Origin: Enchytraeus crypticus
Lineage: Eukaryota > Annelida > Clitellata > Enchytraeida > Enchytraeidae
Direction: 5' to 3'
DNA length: 64,000 bases
NCBI GenBank assembly: GCA_905160935.1
Contig: CAJHZI010000638.1
Span: 94,752-158,751, forward strand
In this document: in pieces, positions 1-33,900 of the stretch
Position numbering within the stretch: the stretch's first letter is position 1
Layout of the letters: each line of letters begins with the position of its first letter
The notes under the pieces: generated by a model
Told to the model about the DNA's origin: nothing
Databases searched by the model: none
Seen by the model: only the letters and a program-made list of their open reading frames with translations
Program-made: the position numbers and the translations under genes

Positions 1-395
1 CTGATGTTGTTATGTCTGTTTGTATCATTGAAATGGTGTTGCATGTCTGTTTCTATCATTGAACTGGCGCTCATATATCTGTATACGTATGCCTGATTGT
101 ATCATTGAACTAATTTTTCTGTATCTGTATAAGCCTGCGTGTATCACTGAAGTGATGTTGGTATGTCTGTATATGCTTGTTTGTATCACTGAACTGATGT
201 TTATAGATCAGTAAGCAATAAGTGCCTGTTTTGTATCATTGAACTGACGTTTTGTGTCTGTGTATGCCTGTTTGTATTATTGAAATGACGTTATATGTCT
301 GTGTATGCCTGTTTGTATCATTGAACTGACGATGTATGTCTGTGTATGCCTGTTTGTATCATTGTACTGACGTTATATAGCTGTGTATGTATCAC
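1..395. repeat. Minisatellite, 40-50 bp unit, about nine copies
   Basis: The motif TTGTATCATTGAACTGACG recurs about every 41-48 bp, with TGTCTGTGTATGCCTG between copies. The copies nearest position 380 are the most alike. The array continues off the left edge of the window. No coding potential is seen. Confidence 0.85.
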
Positions 396-512
396 TTCAT
401 GGACGTATTTACACTCGAGCCAAGCGTTCAGGCAGCCAAAAATTCGCGTGTATGTTGATGTAATAGCCTTGAAAGTGTCAGTTATACGGAGTCGTGACCT
501 ATATGTCTAATC

Positions 513-656
513 ATCATCTTCTTCCTTGAATCTTATTTTCGCTGTGATCGAGTTAGAAATTCTATAACAATTTCTGAAGCCTAAACGCTCACCAACCGAA
601 TGCCTTTCATGACGTTCGTTGGTTTGGATCTTAATGCTTCGTCGCCACGTACAGTT
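513..656 (-). repeat. Dispersed repeat family B, (GAT)n-tailed, antisense copy
   Basis: Read on the minus strand this matches the family also seen at 7590, 10540 and 62405: the core AAAGGCGACGAAGCA, then a segment with GAGCGCCTAGG, and a tail AAGGAAGATGATGAT. The 3' (GAT) end lies at the low coordinate. It is a short interspersed element of unknown origin. Confidence 0.6.
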
Positions 657-1109
657 CGAAGTTGATCTATTCTTTAGGGGTTTAGTCCAAAATAAATAAA
701 TGGGGACGCCCGGATCAGTGTCGTATTACCTTTGTTAAAAGTTACGAATGTTTTTGCTTATATAAATATATCGGCCTACCACTGTGCCATTGTAAATCCC
801 TTATTGATAACTAGTCACCAATTTGAAAATTACACAAGTAGATCGGTAATTTCCTATGGTAAAGTGTGAAGGCAGAAGTTTTTGAAACTGAACTCGTCTA
901 GGAAGAACTTAGCGCAATCATGGAATATGATGAACTGCGGAGAGATCGTAGCGTGTTAGATCCAGAACGAAACCCGCTGTTACGATCAAATCGTCTTGTT
1001 AACCTTAATACTTTCCGTAGGCTACTTGTTTAAAATGTCGCTTTCTTACGCTAAGAGAACTTGAATTAGCCTATTTACTATCAAACGTTTTATTTCGGTT
1101 GACATTTAT
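657..1109. other. Non-coding stretch, nothing recognised
   Basis: No open frame, RNA gene or repeat was recognised in this AT-rich segment between two copies of repeat family B. Confidence 0.5.
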
Positions 1110-1270
1110 TCGGTTTAGAAGATTTTGTTGTAATTACTACAGCCTAGGCGTTCATCAACCGAATGCCCTTTCTGACGTCGTTCTGGATATGAGTGCTTTG
1201 TCGCCGTTTGCTACACATGCAGTACACGGTTTGTCTATCTTCAGCAACACAGGCACAACACGGATAAAAC
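1110..1270 (-). repeat. Dispersed repeat family B, antisense copy
   Basis: The segment carries GCGTTCATCAACCGAATGCCC and GTGCTTTGTCGCC, the reverse complement of the family B core also seen at 513, 7590, 10540 and 63765. A conserved outer part, TCAGCAACACAGGCACAACACGG, is shared with the copy at 63900. Confidence 0.6.
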
Positions 1271-1285
1271 ATATATATCTATTTA

Positions 1286-1288
<3 letters not shown>

Positions 1289-1329
<41 letters not shown>

Positions 1330-1392
1330 ATATATACAGTATATATATACATGTATATATACATATATATAAATTTTATATACATATATATA
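1289..1392. repeat. (TA)n microsatellite with GTATATAC interruptions
   Basis: Nearly pure TA dinucleotides with palindromic interruptions such as TACATGTA and ACTGTATA. Reading frames here encode only Tyr/Ile repeats and are not genes. Confidence 0.9.
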
Positions 1393-1529
1393 GAGCCGGA
1401 GCTTGTGGCGATGGTGATACGATATTCGACCGCGGATCAGTATACGCGGGGTTCAAATCTTGGGCTCGCCCGTCACTGACATCAATTACGAGTGAGGAAC
1501 TGACGCTAACGTTAGCTTTCAGATACAGA

Positions 1530-1530
<1 letters not shown>
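1393..1530 (+). repeat. tRNA-derived SINE (family A)
   Basis: The 5' part looks like a tRNA: an A-box-like segment near GTGGCGATGGT and a B-box-like GGTTCAAATCT. A shared non-tRNA body follows (GGGCTCGCCCGTCACTGAC, then GAGTGAGGAACTGACG and a gene-like TTAGCTTT end). Copies at 9281 and 54727 have the same order, so this is a dispersed SINE and not a tRNA gene. It is followed by a (TA)n tract. Confidence 0.65.
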
Positions 1531-1572
<42 letters not shown>

Positions 1573-1642
1573 TGTATATATATATTAATATATATATATA
1601 TATATTAATATATAAATATATATATTTATATATATATATTTG
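1531..1642. repeat. (TA)n microsatellite
   Basis: TA dinucleotide tract following the SINE at 1393. Confidence 0.9.
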
Positions 1643-1901
1643 GTAATTAAAATAGTGCTAATATAATTAAATGCATAAGAATAGAGCGTTCCTGTTATCA
1701 CTCTCATTCAATACTTGTAATAGTTTAGACATCACTTGACTGTTGACTGACGTATTAGTTGCTGTTGAGACGAGTATAGCCGAGATTCTTTACTTTTTGT
1801 GAAATTCGGCCGACTAGAAAGTTCTAGTCTGCCTACAATATTCTTATTTATAAAGTGAAAAATTTAAATTTAATATTATTTATATATACATTAGCGCACT
1901 A

Positions 1902-1902
<1 letters not shown>

Positions 1903-1938
<36 letters not shown>

Positions 1939-1962
1939 TATATACATATATATATATCTTAG
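1903..1962. repeat. (TA)n microsatellite, tail of a LINE 3' end
   Basis: A TA tract directly abutting the 3' terminus (ATCTTAGTGCACTGCC) of the minus-strand LINE fragment at 1963. It is probably that element's microsatellite tail. Confidence 0.75.
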
Positions 1963-2445
1963 TGCACTGCCTACTGGCAGGTCCATGGTATAAAACGCCT
2001 CCACTCTTCTCTATATTCCGCTTTCCTCTTCATGTCTACATATGAGTGGATCTTTAAATCATCTAACATACCTAATCTCGGCCTGTCTCTGCCTCTTTTT
2101 CCTTCCATTCTACCTTCTACGACCTCTTTTAATAGACTTTCCTCCCTTACAATATGTATTATCCAACTCTTCTTCCTATTTCTTAATGGGCCCTACATTT
2201 ATCAACTGTCTATCTGTATCAACCCTCTCCAGAACTTCTTCACTTGTAACGTTTTGAGTCCAGCCAATCCTTTCCATTCTTATCCATATCTACATTTCCA
2301 ATGCCTCTAGTTTCTAGTTTCTAGTTTAGTTTATATATGCATCTTCCTTCCATAAGATCCATGTTTCACATCCATATAGTAGCGTGATCCAAAGCAAGGT
2401 TTTCACTATCTTTATCATTGTGTCTTTCTTTAGACTTTTTGTTAA
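1963..2445 (-). pseudogene. Broken RTE/L1-like LINE: reverse transcriptase thumb and 3' end
   Basis: On the minus strand, from about 2440, one frame reads MIKIVKTLLWITLLYGCETW. This is the familiar segment downstream of the reverse transcriptase palm in RTE/L1-like endonuclease-reverse transcriptases (LLYG-ETW). Further on is a degraded GRMEGKRRRGR-like basic stretch. The fragment ends in ACCTGCCAGTAGGCAGTGCAC. The same 3' end recurs at 8858 (+), 28000 (-) and 39388 (+), so it is a family terminus. Stops and frame breaks make it non-functional. Confidence 0.65.
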
Positions 2446-2448
2446 ATA

Positions 2449-2454
2449 TATATA

Positions 2455-2504
<50 letters not shown>
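2449..2504. repeat. (TA)n microsatellite
   Basis: TA tract inside or at the edge of the broken LINE. Confidence 0.9.
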
Positions 2505-2507
<3 letters not shown>

Positions 2508-2552
2508 CTTTTGGTGTCAATTATGATGCCTTAGACGATTTAATTGCCCTCC

Positions 2553-2945
2553 GAGCTCTAACTTACAGCTGCCTTTATTGATTAAATGCAGTTCAAGATA
2601 AAATGACATTTTAAATTGCTCATCAAATAAGCGCATTGTTCTGTCGTATAAATGTTTAATTTTTCTTTATTTTTAAATATATTGGTCGCATTTTCTTTTG
2701 AACTCCTTTGGAGTTTATTTCGATACTAAGCATGACTCTATTTTCTATGAGCTCTAACTTACAGCTGCCTTTATTGATTAAATGCAGTTCAAGATAAAAT
2801 GACATTTTAAATTGCTCATCAAATAAGCGCATTGTTCTGTCGTATAAATGTTTAATTTTTCTTTATTTTTAAATATATTGGTCGCATTTTCTTTTGAACT
2901 CCTTTGGAGTTTATTTCGATACTAAGCATGACTCTATTTTCCTAC
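2553..2945 (+). repeat. Perfect tandem duplication, two copies of about 196 bp
   Basis: The block beginning GAGCTCTAACTTACAGCTGC at 2553 starts again at 2749 and runs to about 2941 with no visible difference. The offset is 196 bp. The copies look identical, which points to a recent duplication or an assembly artefact. No gene is recognised in it. Confidence 0.85.
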
Positions 2946-4084
2946 TCGGAAGTTAACATCAAATTTCGTTTTTATTTATCAATATATCTACTTAGTTTGC
3001 TTAAATGTTTATAGTTATAAAAAAATAAAGCATATTTTATATTTTTGTTTTTCATTTTTTAGTGCAGGATCATTATCATAGTGCAGTTATGATATCAAAA
3101 TAGCCAATTGTAGGCCTATTGATACCAAAAGGTGTGCGGTGTACCGTATTTCATTAGTTGTCGGAGCACTTTTATAATTAAAACTTGCGCTTACCTTTAC
3201 TAGAAATTATCGCATTACTTGTAGTAGAGTTAGACTCTTCTCCGACTGCCATTTTCATATGGTTAATTAGACAGTTAGAATTCCTAGCTTAATTAATACT
3301 TGATATATCTTTATGTACTTTCAATTTTCGCTGAGATATGCGAGTAAAAAATTTTCACATAAAAAGTTTCTCTTTTATAAGTTCTGGCTAAACTGACTAT
3401 TTCTAAGAAAACTCGGTGATATTTCACCTTGGAAGATTCGCCCTCTGGGATAGATAGTGGCGCAAACGATAGCCTAATTCTATCCGAATAGTCTTCTCTA
3501 AGTAAAACACTCTAAGCTTAGTATTTTTGGAATCCAATAGTGCTGAATCGATTACGTTACCATGTTGCGGCCTGCGGTGGTCTACATTACTTAATCAATT
3601 GAACCAGTGGCATAATCAACTAGATTTCTGACTGTTGTTTGTCAAGTATAGGGTTCAAATCCTTGGCTCGAGTCTATTACAGCCATGCCATCTAGAGATA
3701 AAAAAAGTATCAAATATCATAAAGCGGCGACCTCGCTACAAACCGATATTCAGAAATGTCAGTGGAATGTTGAGGATGATTCACATCAGAAAAGAATTAT
3801 GGAAGTGATAATAAAGCGACTGTTATATGATTACAGGTAAAGATGGATGATTAATGATACCGGTAGAAGACAGATGAAATCCCGCTGGACCTGCTTCAAG
3901 CAAGTCACAGCTTGATACCTGCTCCGTTAATTCCACTTTCCGTTGAAACATTCCTAACTCGCAATTACTTTCATGGGATCTACATTAAGCGCAGCATTGA
4001 GAAGCTCAATTTCTTCATTGATATAATCATATATAGCACATTACACACTGTATAAATCGTATTCTCTACTTAATGCATCATAAG
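2946..4084. other. Non-coding stretch with a possible old SINE at 3595-3680
   Basis: No supported gene. At 3600-3665 a tRNA-like head (CCAGTGGCATAATCAACTAG and GGGTTCAAATCCTTGG) may be a diverged family A SINE. The rest is unrecognised. Confidence 0.45.
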
Positions 4085-4180
4085 TACGACGTCCCTGACA
4101 TCATACTTGGATGAGAAAACGGACGTTAAACCTTTATTGTTATTATTATTATTATTATTTTATTTAAAGTCATTTTCTTA
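4085..4180 (-). repeat. Dispersed repeat family D with (ATT)n tail
   Basis: Contains CATACTTGGATGAGAAAACG, GACGTTAAACCTTTATTG and (TTA)n. The reverse complement matches the segments at 46875 and 63340 (AAAGGTTTAACGTCC...TCATCC-AGGATGATGTC). Confidence 0.6.
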
Positions 4181-4569
4181 CCCCGGTGTAAAGAACCTGG
4201 GGTTTGATAAAAACGATTCAAGCAATACGTGCTGAATCGCCGCCCGGCTACTCGAGGTCATCAATCGGCTTAAAAGAATTTTTGAAGTAGACTACATTAA
4301 ATCTTTGCAAAGTCATGGAAAGCCTTTGCCAAAGAAAAGATGTCTCTCGCTTATCGCTTAACGAAATATAACTCAAATCAGTTAATAAATCTAAACTCTG
4401 CCACTAACTCCCAATCTCCCATGATCTATGAGCAGCAGTAAAGAAGGTCACTGGTAAGAAGCAATATCAACGATCTTCTCCCAATCCGAGAATAAATGCT
4501 GAAACGCTTAATAGCTATTATGCACTGGTCTCCACCGACAGTGAGTATAGTGAACCAATCATAAACCAA

Positions 4570-5382
4570 GTGAATAATATACCTAATGATCCCGTTTCAG
4601 AATTTACAATTTTCCACATTCTGGACAAATTAAAACCAACAGCCACTGGTCCCGATGACCTTCCTTCATGGTTCTTGAGACTATCTGCTCCAATTTTTGC
4701 AGCTCCTCTTGCTAACTTAATCAAAATGTCTATCCGCAATTCCTATGTACCTATTCAGTGGAAATCCTCTGTAATTAAACCGATACCCAAGGTTTCTTGC
4801 CCCAGTGTCATGTCTGACTATCGCCCTATTCCCATCACCTCTGTACTCTCACGCATCACTGAGCGTATTGTCACGTCATGGTATATATACTCAGCGCTAT
4901 TATCTTCACCTCCAAGCCTTGATTTCACCAATCAGTATGCATTTCGCCCTACAGGATCCACTACTGCTGCTCTCATTGCCTTCTTTCACAAACTTTCGTC
5001 TATGCTCGAAACTGAAACCTTCGTCAGAGTAATAGCGTTAGACTTCAACAAGGCGTTTGATACAGTCAGACACTCACAAATGATTGATAAACTGTGTACC
5101 CTAGATGTGCCTAGCAATATTAATGGATGGATTGCCAGCTTCCTCTCGGCCCGTTCGCACACCACTATCTTTGATGGTCAAACATCGTCATCAGAAGCAA
5201 TCAATGCCAGCATAGCCCAAGGATCAGCCCTTGGACCAACTGCATTTGTCATTGTTACATCAGACTTAAAAACCCTACAGCCTACAAACTCTTTGTTCAA
5301 ATATACCGATGACACATACCTGATTGTGCCTGCCTCTAACCTTCACTCAACGGAAGAGGAATTAGTCCATGCAGAAAACTAG
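4570..5382 (+). pseudogene. Reverse transcriptase palm of a CR1/jockey-like LINE, ends at nonsense codon
   Basis: The 270-residue frame has the non-LTR reverse transcriptase motifs in order: TATGPDDLPSWFLR (the GPD motif before the palm), SDYRPIPITSVLSRI, ALDFNKAFDTVRH (palm motif A with the catalytic Asp), an AQGSALGP version of the usual PQGSVLGP, and KYTDDTYL in place of F/YADD. The frame stops at TAG 5380-5382, where the family continues; the following residues (NNLVLNRNKTKE) are still LINE-like in the same frame. The copy therefore carries a nonsense mutation and then a frameshift near 5430. Confidence 0.75.
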
Positions 5383-5489
5383 TCTCGCCCTAACAATCTA
5401 GTATTAAATCGAAATAAAACAAAGGAAATTCTCTTCCAATTACCCGAGATGTTCCACACCTTGAAGGAATTGAGCGGGTTTCTAACTTC

Positions 5490-5984
5490 AAATGCTTAGG
5501 TGTCATAGTATCTGATAACTTTTCTTTTTCTGCTCACATCACAAGCATCATTAGCTTGTGTTCGAGCAACATTTTTGCGCTCTATTCTTTACGTAGTAAA
5601 GTTTTGGCAAATGATCTTCTTCAGAGAGTCTTTCAAGCCTCCACACTCTCTAAGCTTCTGTATGCCTCCCAGTTTTGGTGGGGCTTTACAAATGCTGTAG
5701 AGAGAACCCGTCTTGAAATCTTTTTAAAGAAGGCAAGGAGAGCTGGATTCTACAGTAAAGAATCTAATTTTGAGGATCTTTATAACTCTGTTGACAATAA
5801 TATTTTCAAGGCAATCTGTAACAACCCTGCACATTTACTGCCGCATTTGTTACCTCCACAAAACAATCATAATTACCCAACCCGAAGAAATACTGCTAAG
5901 AGATGCTTTTCCCTACCCATAAAAAGAAGCAGTCTGAGCGATAAAAACTTCAATATTCGTATGATTCTAGATGATTCTAGTTAA
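5490..5984 (+). pseudogene. C-terminal part of the same LINE reverse transcriptase
   Basis: A shifted frame, open from about 5490, restores the family: FKCLGVIVSDNFSFSAHI is the usual KYLGV-D-LSF-HI thumb motif, and FWWGFTNAVERTRLEIFLKK is the nearby typical segment. The frame ends ILDDSS with TAA at 5982-5984, close to where such proteins normally end. The upstream frame is lost between 5383 and 5490. Confidence 0.7.
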
Positions 5985-6294
5985 TTAAATGAATATTAAA
6001 AGATTCTTCTTTACTCATAGTACAGTTCGCCCTGTATGGTAATTATGAATAGTATAAGCCATTGATTTATATAATGTTGTAATATTCATGTGGTAAATGT
6101 TAGCGAAAACAATTTTTAGTTTTATCTCTCTTATATCTAGCCTATTAACTGTTTATGCTACATGTATATCTGTAATTTGTTATGCTGTGTCTGTTGGAAT
6201 TTCTGTGCTGTAACTTTCTGCGGTTGTCAGATTGAACGAAAATAAACGAATATATTATTATCGCCGATTTGCTCTGCATTAAGTCTGCCTATGA

Positions 6295-6421
6295 GCTATT
6301 ATTATTATTATTATTTTATTATTATTATTATTATTATTATCATCATCATTATTATATATGCTCGTTATCGTAAAATGTTTGACAATGTACGTTAATATTA
6401 TGAAGTAAATGAAGCAAGACT

Positions 6422-6471
<50 letters not shown>

Positions 6472-6488
6472 ATATATATACATGTATA
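6295..6488. repeat. (TTA)n and (TA)n microsatellites
   Basis: Repeats of TTATTA (6297-6350) and then TA (6424-6488) with ACATGTAT interruptions, just beyond the LINE 3' end. Confidence 0.85.
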
Positions 6489-6606
6489 ATATAGACCTAC
6501 CGCTCAATCCTCGGATGCTACGATATCAAGCTGAGATCTGATCCCACTCCGCACAGTAAATATCAACATAGAGAGATTCAGAGCCTCAGGGTCTTACCTC
6601 TAGAGC

Positions 6607-7078
6607 TAACATTAACCCACCACCAGCGAATCATCCACCAGTCGATCCACCAGTAGATAAACATTAACCCACCACTAGCGAACCATCCACCAGTCGATCC
6701 ACCAATAGATAAACATTAACCCACCACCAGCGAATCATCCACCAGTCGATCCACCAATAGATAAACATTAACCCACCACTAGCGAATCATCCACCAGTCA
6801 ATCCACCAATAGATAAACATTAACCCACCACTAGCGAACCATCCACCAGTCGATCCACCAATAGATAAACATTAACCCACCACCAGCGAATCATTCACCA
6901 ATCGATCCACCAGTAGATAAACATTAACCCACCACCAGCGAATCATCCACCAGTCAATCCACCAATAGATAAACATTAACCCACCACCAGCGAATCATTC
7001 ACCAATCGATCCACCAGTAGATAAACATTAACCCACCACCAGCGAATCATCCACCAGTCGATCCAACAATAGATAGTA
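6607..7078. repeat. Minisatellite, 52-bp unit, nine copies
   Basis: AACATTAACCCACCAC begins at 6608 and again every 52 bp to about 7024. Each unit also holds AGCGAATCATCCACCAG and GATCCACCA. Differences between copies are single C/T or G/A changes shared by alternate units, suggesting higher-order duplication. Confidence 0.9.
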
Positions 7079-7557
7079 ATAATCAAGTGTCAGTCTACCA
7101 GAACCTTGAGAAGTGCTGGATGAATCCACCAGGATATTAAAGAGAATTAAACAAGATGATCCATGACAGTGAAAGGATAAAAATGATGACCCATGACAAT
7201 GGAAAGGGTAAAATTGTTGACTCCATCCACTAATAGAATACGTGTGTAGTAAACGATAAGTTGAACTGATGGATGAATTCATGCAAATACTAGCATCCCG
7301 TTTCCAGTACTTTAACTACACCATATCCCTATCTGCAGTGAATTCCCATACCACAATTAACTTGTCTTGTTGTAAAAACACAATTTAGAAAGTCGTGCAC
7401 TAATCCTAATGTTCAATTATTATCTTAATGTTTTGTTAGAACTATAAAATAATCTGCGAATGCCATCGATTTTTTCTTGAACTTAGGCCTATTTATTAGA
7501 CTATTGCTCAATATCTGAGAACGGGCGGCATAATTGTTTAGCTACTGTAGTTTAATA
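7079..7557. other. Non-coding stretch, nothing recognised
   Basis: Follows the 52-bp array. The first 200 bp contain two diverged copies of GACCCATGACAATGGAAAGG. No gene is seen. Confidence 0.5.
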
Positions 7558-7597
7558 GTTTTCAGGTTTGCTGACATTTGTCAGCAAACCTGAAAAC
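7558..7597. repeat. Near-perfect palindrome, 19-bp arms
   Basis: GTTTTCAGGTTTGCTGACA is followed after two bases by its exact reverse complement. It can form a cruciform or a foldback transcript. A second small hairpin (ACGTGTC...GACACGT) follows at 7596-7616, at the start of a family B repeat. Confidence 0.85.
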
Positions 7598-7806
7598 GTG
7601 TCCTCTCAAGACACGTGCAACCGTAGACTGCATGTATCGTAAGAGGCAACAACGCTCTAAGATTCAAACCAAAGTCAGAAAGTGGCATTCAGTTGATGGG
7701 CACCTAGGCTCCAGAACTTACAAATAAATTGTACAGGACAAATAGACATTTTTTCCGAATATTTCTAAATTGGGATTCAAGGGAAGATTACGATGATAAT
7801 GATAGC
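7598..7806 (+). repeat. Dispersed repeat family B, sense copy
   Basis: Carries CGTAAGAGGCAACAACGCTC, GCATTCAGTTGATGGGCACC and the 3' end GATTCAAGGGAAGATTACGAT, in the same order as the copies at 10540 and 62405. Confidence 0.65.
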
Positions 7807-7862
7807 AGTCTTACTAGTTTGAAAAATATGACTGTTGACTCTAAGCAGCCGAACTCCCTGTA

Positions 7863-7883
7863 TAGAGTATATATGTATATACA

Positions 7884-7941
<58 letters not shown>

Positions 7942-8174
7942 TGTATATATATATATATATATACTCTATATATAGATATACTGTGTATATACAATATGTA
8001 TTTATATATATTTATACACGGTAGCAACATAGTATCACATATATATATATATTTGAATATATAGTATATAACAATATATATATATTTGAATATATAGTAT
8101 ATAACAATATATATATATACAATATATACATACAAATATATATATATATATATATATTTATAATTATATATATA

Positions 8175-8213
<39 letters not shown>
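7863..8213. repeat. (TA)n-rich tract with internal TTTGAATATATAGTATATAAC repeat
   Basis: Mostly TA dinucleotides. At 8049-8110 a short unit (TTGAATATATAGTATA) is present twice. It is not coding. Confidence 0.85.
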
Positions 8214-8214
<1 letters not shown>

Positions 8215-8505
8215 TATGTTACTTGAATCTGTATTAATACCACCAAAACAATAACAAGCCCAAAGTTTATCCTTTTCATATTTCAGATAATATTATATTC
8301 ATTCAGCGGATAATAAAACTTTGATTTAATTCAACATATTATTAATAAATTAGACCTACATATAGTTGTCAATAACACTACCTCAGGGATATCTATACAA
8401 CACTACCAACAAGCTGGTCTTGCGCAATTAAAAAGTCGACTTCTGAAATGCAACAATAAACCAGCCAGCGGATCTTTATTTATAACCTCCACATTGTAAC
8501 TATTG

Positions 8506-8583
8506 AAGGAGAGGTTGCCAGACCGATGGTTAGAACATTATCCAGGAGAGGTTGCCAGACTGATGGTTAGAACATTATCCAGG
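8506..8583 (+). repeat. Direct repeat of 37 bp just before the first exon of the two-span gene
   Basis: AGGAGAGGTTGCCAGAC-GAT and the rest of the 37-bp unit occur twice in tandem, differing at one base. The start of a third copy (CCAGGTAG) runs into the ATG at 8589. The repeat therefore lies in the probable 5' leader of the gene. Confidence 0.8.
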
Positions 8584-8588
8584 TAGCC

Positions 8589-30619
<22,031 letters not shown>

Positions 30620-30894
30620 ATAAAGTAAGTGTTATTTAGTGAATTTAGTTTTGTTTCATTATTTTCTAAAAAAATTTAGGGCAAGGTAAATGGAAATTAG
30701 TTTAGTAAGGTAAACCTATAGGCGATAGAGTAGATTGCTCACAAAATTTCTTAGTTTTAGTTTAACTTTGCTATAGAAATCAACTTCAATAAATTTATTA
30801 TCGTTTTAAAGAATTTATCTTTTGTACACAAACACGGTATTATAATTCTAGATAATGTTTTCTTGATTGTATGAATTCTTAAAAGCGAAAAAAA

Positions 30895-30904
30895 AATAAA
30901 TAAA
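30895..30904 (+). terminator. Polyadenylation signals of the two-span gene
   Basis: Overlapping AATAAA hexamers at 30895 and 30899, 276 bp after the stop codon. Confidence 0.6.
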
Positions 30905-30909
30905 GTTTT

Positions 30910-33900
30910 AAATATCAATTACAGCCTTGGAGCTGCTTACTATTCTGACATCTCAGAGAGCTAGAAAATGTTAATTAACTTGAAACCGTAGGAGTAGTAA
31001 TAGACGACTAACGCATATATTAAGTAGATAAGTCGATGGACACCTAATCATTGCCTTGCTCCACACGTTAGAGAGGAACGATCGCCATAAACCTTCTGCT
31101 AATATCTCACAATTCGATGGTTAGCATCTATCAATTTCAACTCCGCTGCGGCGTAGGAAAAGGGCTATGAGTTCTCTGTGTCTGATATATTGATAAAATC
31201 CCACATTGATAACAAACTTTATGAATAATCTTCAGTTTATTTTGTAACGATAGTGCACAATAAAGGAGAAACAGAGATAATTTTAAGGTAGTGAAAATAA
31301 TAGTAAGCTACAGATGTGCAAAACAAGAGGCGACAAACACATTCCTATAAACTTTGAAAAGCTAAATAGTCAGCAAAAAGACTTGCTACTGATATTGTCA
31401 CGTAAACATGATTGCCTCAGGTGAATGTATATGTTTAAGCGAAACATTCAGTAATTACTATCACGCACAAACCTAACCTAAACAGATACATGTGAAATAT
31501 GAGAAATGCAGATTATTTAATCTTGCATCCATGATTTCAGCAAAAAGTCTACCAAGACTCAAACGATCAAGTACGCCTATTATATTATAAACAACTGCCA
31601 GCACAACCTCGCAAATAGAAACCTAATAAATGAAATAAATTAAACTGTAAAATAAATGAAAGAAGCATTGCTTAAATGATCTATAAACAATTTTACAAAG
31701 TCATATATCAACAACAAACAACACAGGGATGCTGTTAGACAAAGTCAGAAGAAGTATTTTCAACAGTTTAAATCTAAACAATAAAACACTCCATAGCCTA
31801 ACAAAAAGAGGCTTCGCGAAACATCTGCACAACAATAATAAAAGCAAATAAATTGCTAAATTTTATCAACGATTAGTCAAATTCCAATAACCTAGTAACG
31901 CGTTTTACTAGTAAAGCACAGTTTCTTCTTTCTTCCTATTCCTAAAAACAAGATCAGATAAAACACGCGCTCTCAATTATAAATGGAGCCTATCATAGTA
32001 CTGGTATAACTATAATAGTAATACTATAACTATAACTATCATAATCCTCCGATCAATGAGATATAATTGGTAAACCTGATTCACTCATATATAGGAAGAA
32101 AAGAACGGCCGAATATCAAAATTATAAATATTTCATTGTAGTATGTTAACTGTAACAAATTAACAGCAGCAGCAGAATCATTGGTCACAGCCCTCAAGTG
32201 CACTGATATTACTGAGCGGTTTCATACACAACCACACGTGTTATCAAACTATTAGTACAACTGAAGCCAGAAACCCAATAAACTCGCGCAACTTAATAAA
32301 AAATAGTCACTATTTTTCACAATAGCAACAACAACAATAAGATTAGAGTGCTAATGTTGCCCATGACAACATCAAGCACTATGGAATCAAATCAAATCTG
32401 ATGAAAAAAATTTGAGTGGCCAACAACCAAATGAACCAAAATCCAGGTAATCAGTCTAAGGAAGGGTACTAGCGGAATAAAGGTTTACGCGTTGGTCTCA
32501 ATTCATGAACATTAGGTGGATAAGAAAAACATTGATGTCACACATCAAATCATTGCGGAAACCTTAGCTAGATCTTCTGCAATCAGCCTTTTCAGGGTTT
32601 GCATTATTCACCAAAAAAATACTACCATTAAGATAGAAACAACAAAAGGTATCGAACACAGACTGAAAAATAGATAGACTTCAACAATTCTAATTTATTA
32701 TTTTACATATTGGAAAATCTAGCCAAGAGATATTTAAAAAATATAAAGCTTAAATATTTATCGATATTTATAAAAATTAAAAACTATACAAATATCTCAA
32801 AAATATTTAAGAATTGCAAGAAAATTAATTTTTAACAAGATTCACACATGCAAGCATGCATAGAAAAGTTGAAAATTGAAAGAAGACAAGTCTAGATTCT
32901 CGAATTAGGGCGTTCAAAAAGTGGCAAATAATAGCATAGGCCTACATTACGTCGCGCTCTGATGTGCACATAGGCCAAAATAATATCATTAGTAATATCT
33001 CCCTAATCTTTTCATCCGCTATCTTTATCGTTTATCTCTCTTTCTATCAAACGGTATCACGTTCTTTTTATAAAAAAAATAATTTTTCTTACGAGAAATT
33101 CTAAGTAGAGACGCGTTTAGTTCATATAAGGGTTAGCAAAATCTAAGCCACGCAAATTTGTCAAGCAAGCGAGATTATACAATGGCATCTCCCAATCAGC
33201 TGATATGTGATTTAAACCTCTCAAAAAGTGTCGAATTACAGTAAAGCTACACCACAATGCACATCACACGCTACATTACACTTACACTCTACATGCATAC
33301 GTTTGCCAGATCAGATACCGAGATGGTTACACAATAAGATTTACCTCGAGATGCTATGCTACTTCCCACACAAACTCGCAATAATTCACTTATAATTAGT
33401 ATAATTATTTAAGAATTACAATTTTTTATTATTGACGAATCCAAATTGTCTGTTAAAAAGCTTATTAAACGTAGTAGTATCACGGAATCTTCAGCCACTG
33501 ATTTAAAACCCGTATTCAAGAAAATTAGACAAGTCGAGTCTGAAAGCCCTCGACCCTATGTAATTGCGATTGTTCACCTCTATCATGGCGCAAAGTCAAC
33601 AATGCCAATTATCCAAAAATGTAAAAAATGAAATTTCAATCAGAATATGATAATTTTAAAAAACACGACTAATCTAAATACAGACTGAGCTAATAGGATT
33701 GTAGTTATACGGGGCCAAACGGATAGCAACAAGTAATATAGCTCCTTAATTTTAGCAGAAAGCATAGATATTATTACATATCTGCAGAAGAGAAGATTGT
33801 TGTCTATAGCGAGATCAAACGGCAAATGTTCTAATGCAATAGTACACATCATAATATTGAGAGAGAATACACAATTCTACAACTTGTACCAAACATTTCT

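Larger units (their letters stand above)
4190..6260 (+). mobile_element. Non-LTR retrotransposon (CR1/jockey group), 5'-truncated and mutated
   Basis: One non-LTR element read on the plus strand. Coding similarity begins around 4300 (the connector before the palm), passes through the reverse transcriptase palm at 4570-5382 and the thumb/C-terminal region at 5556-5984, and ends in an AT-rich 3' tail with AATAAA near 6240 followed by TA and TTA repeats. There is no apurinic endonuclease domain, so the copy is 5'-truncated, as LINE insertions often are. Confidence 0.7.

Noticed and set aside
1099..1479. Open frames of Tyr/Ile repeats over (TA)n tracts, here and at 2326, 6279, 7729, 8950 and 11119
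   Set aside because: They are translations of microsatellites, with no conserved part.
1393..1480. A functional tRNA gene
   Set aside because: The tRNA-like head is followed by the same body as other dispersed copies and the cloverleaf is imperfect, so it is a SINE.
6607..7078. A CRISPR-like array
   Set aside because: The 52-bp units are continuous with no unique spacers, in a eukaryotic genome; it is a minisatellite.
33446..33631. A 61-codon frame in the gene-free region
   Set aside because: No recognisable domain, no splice or start context, and composition like its flanks.
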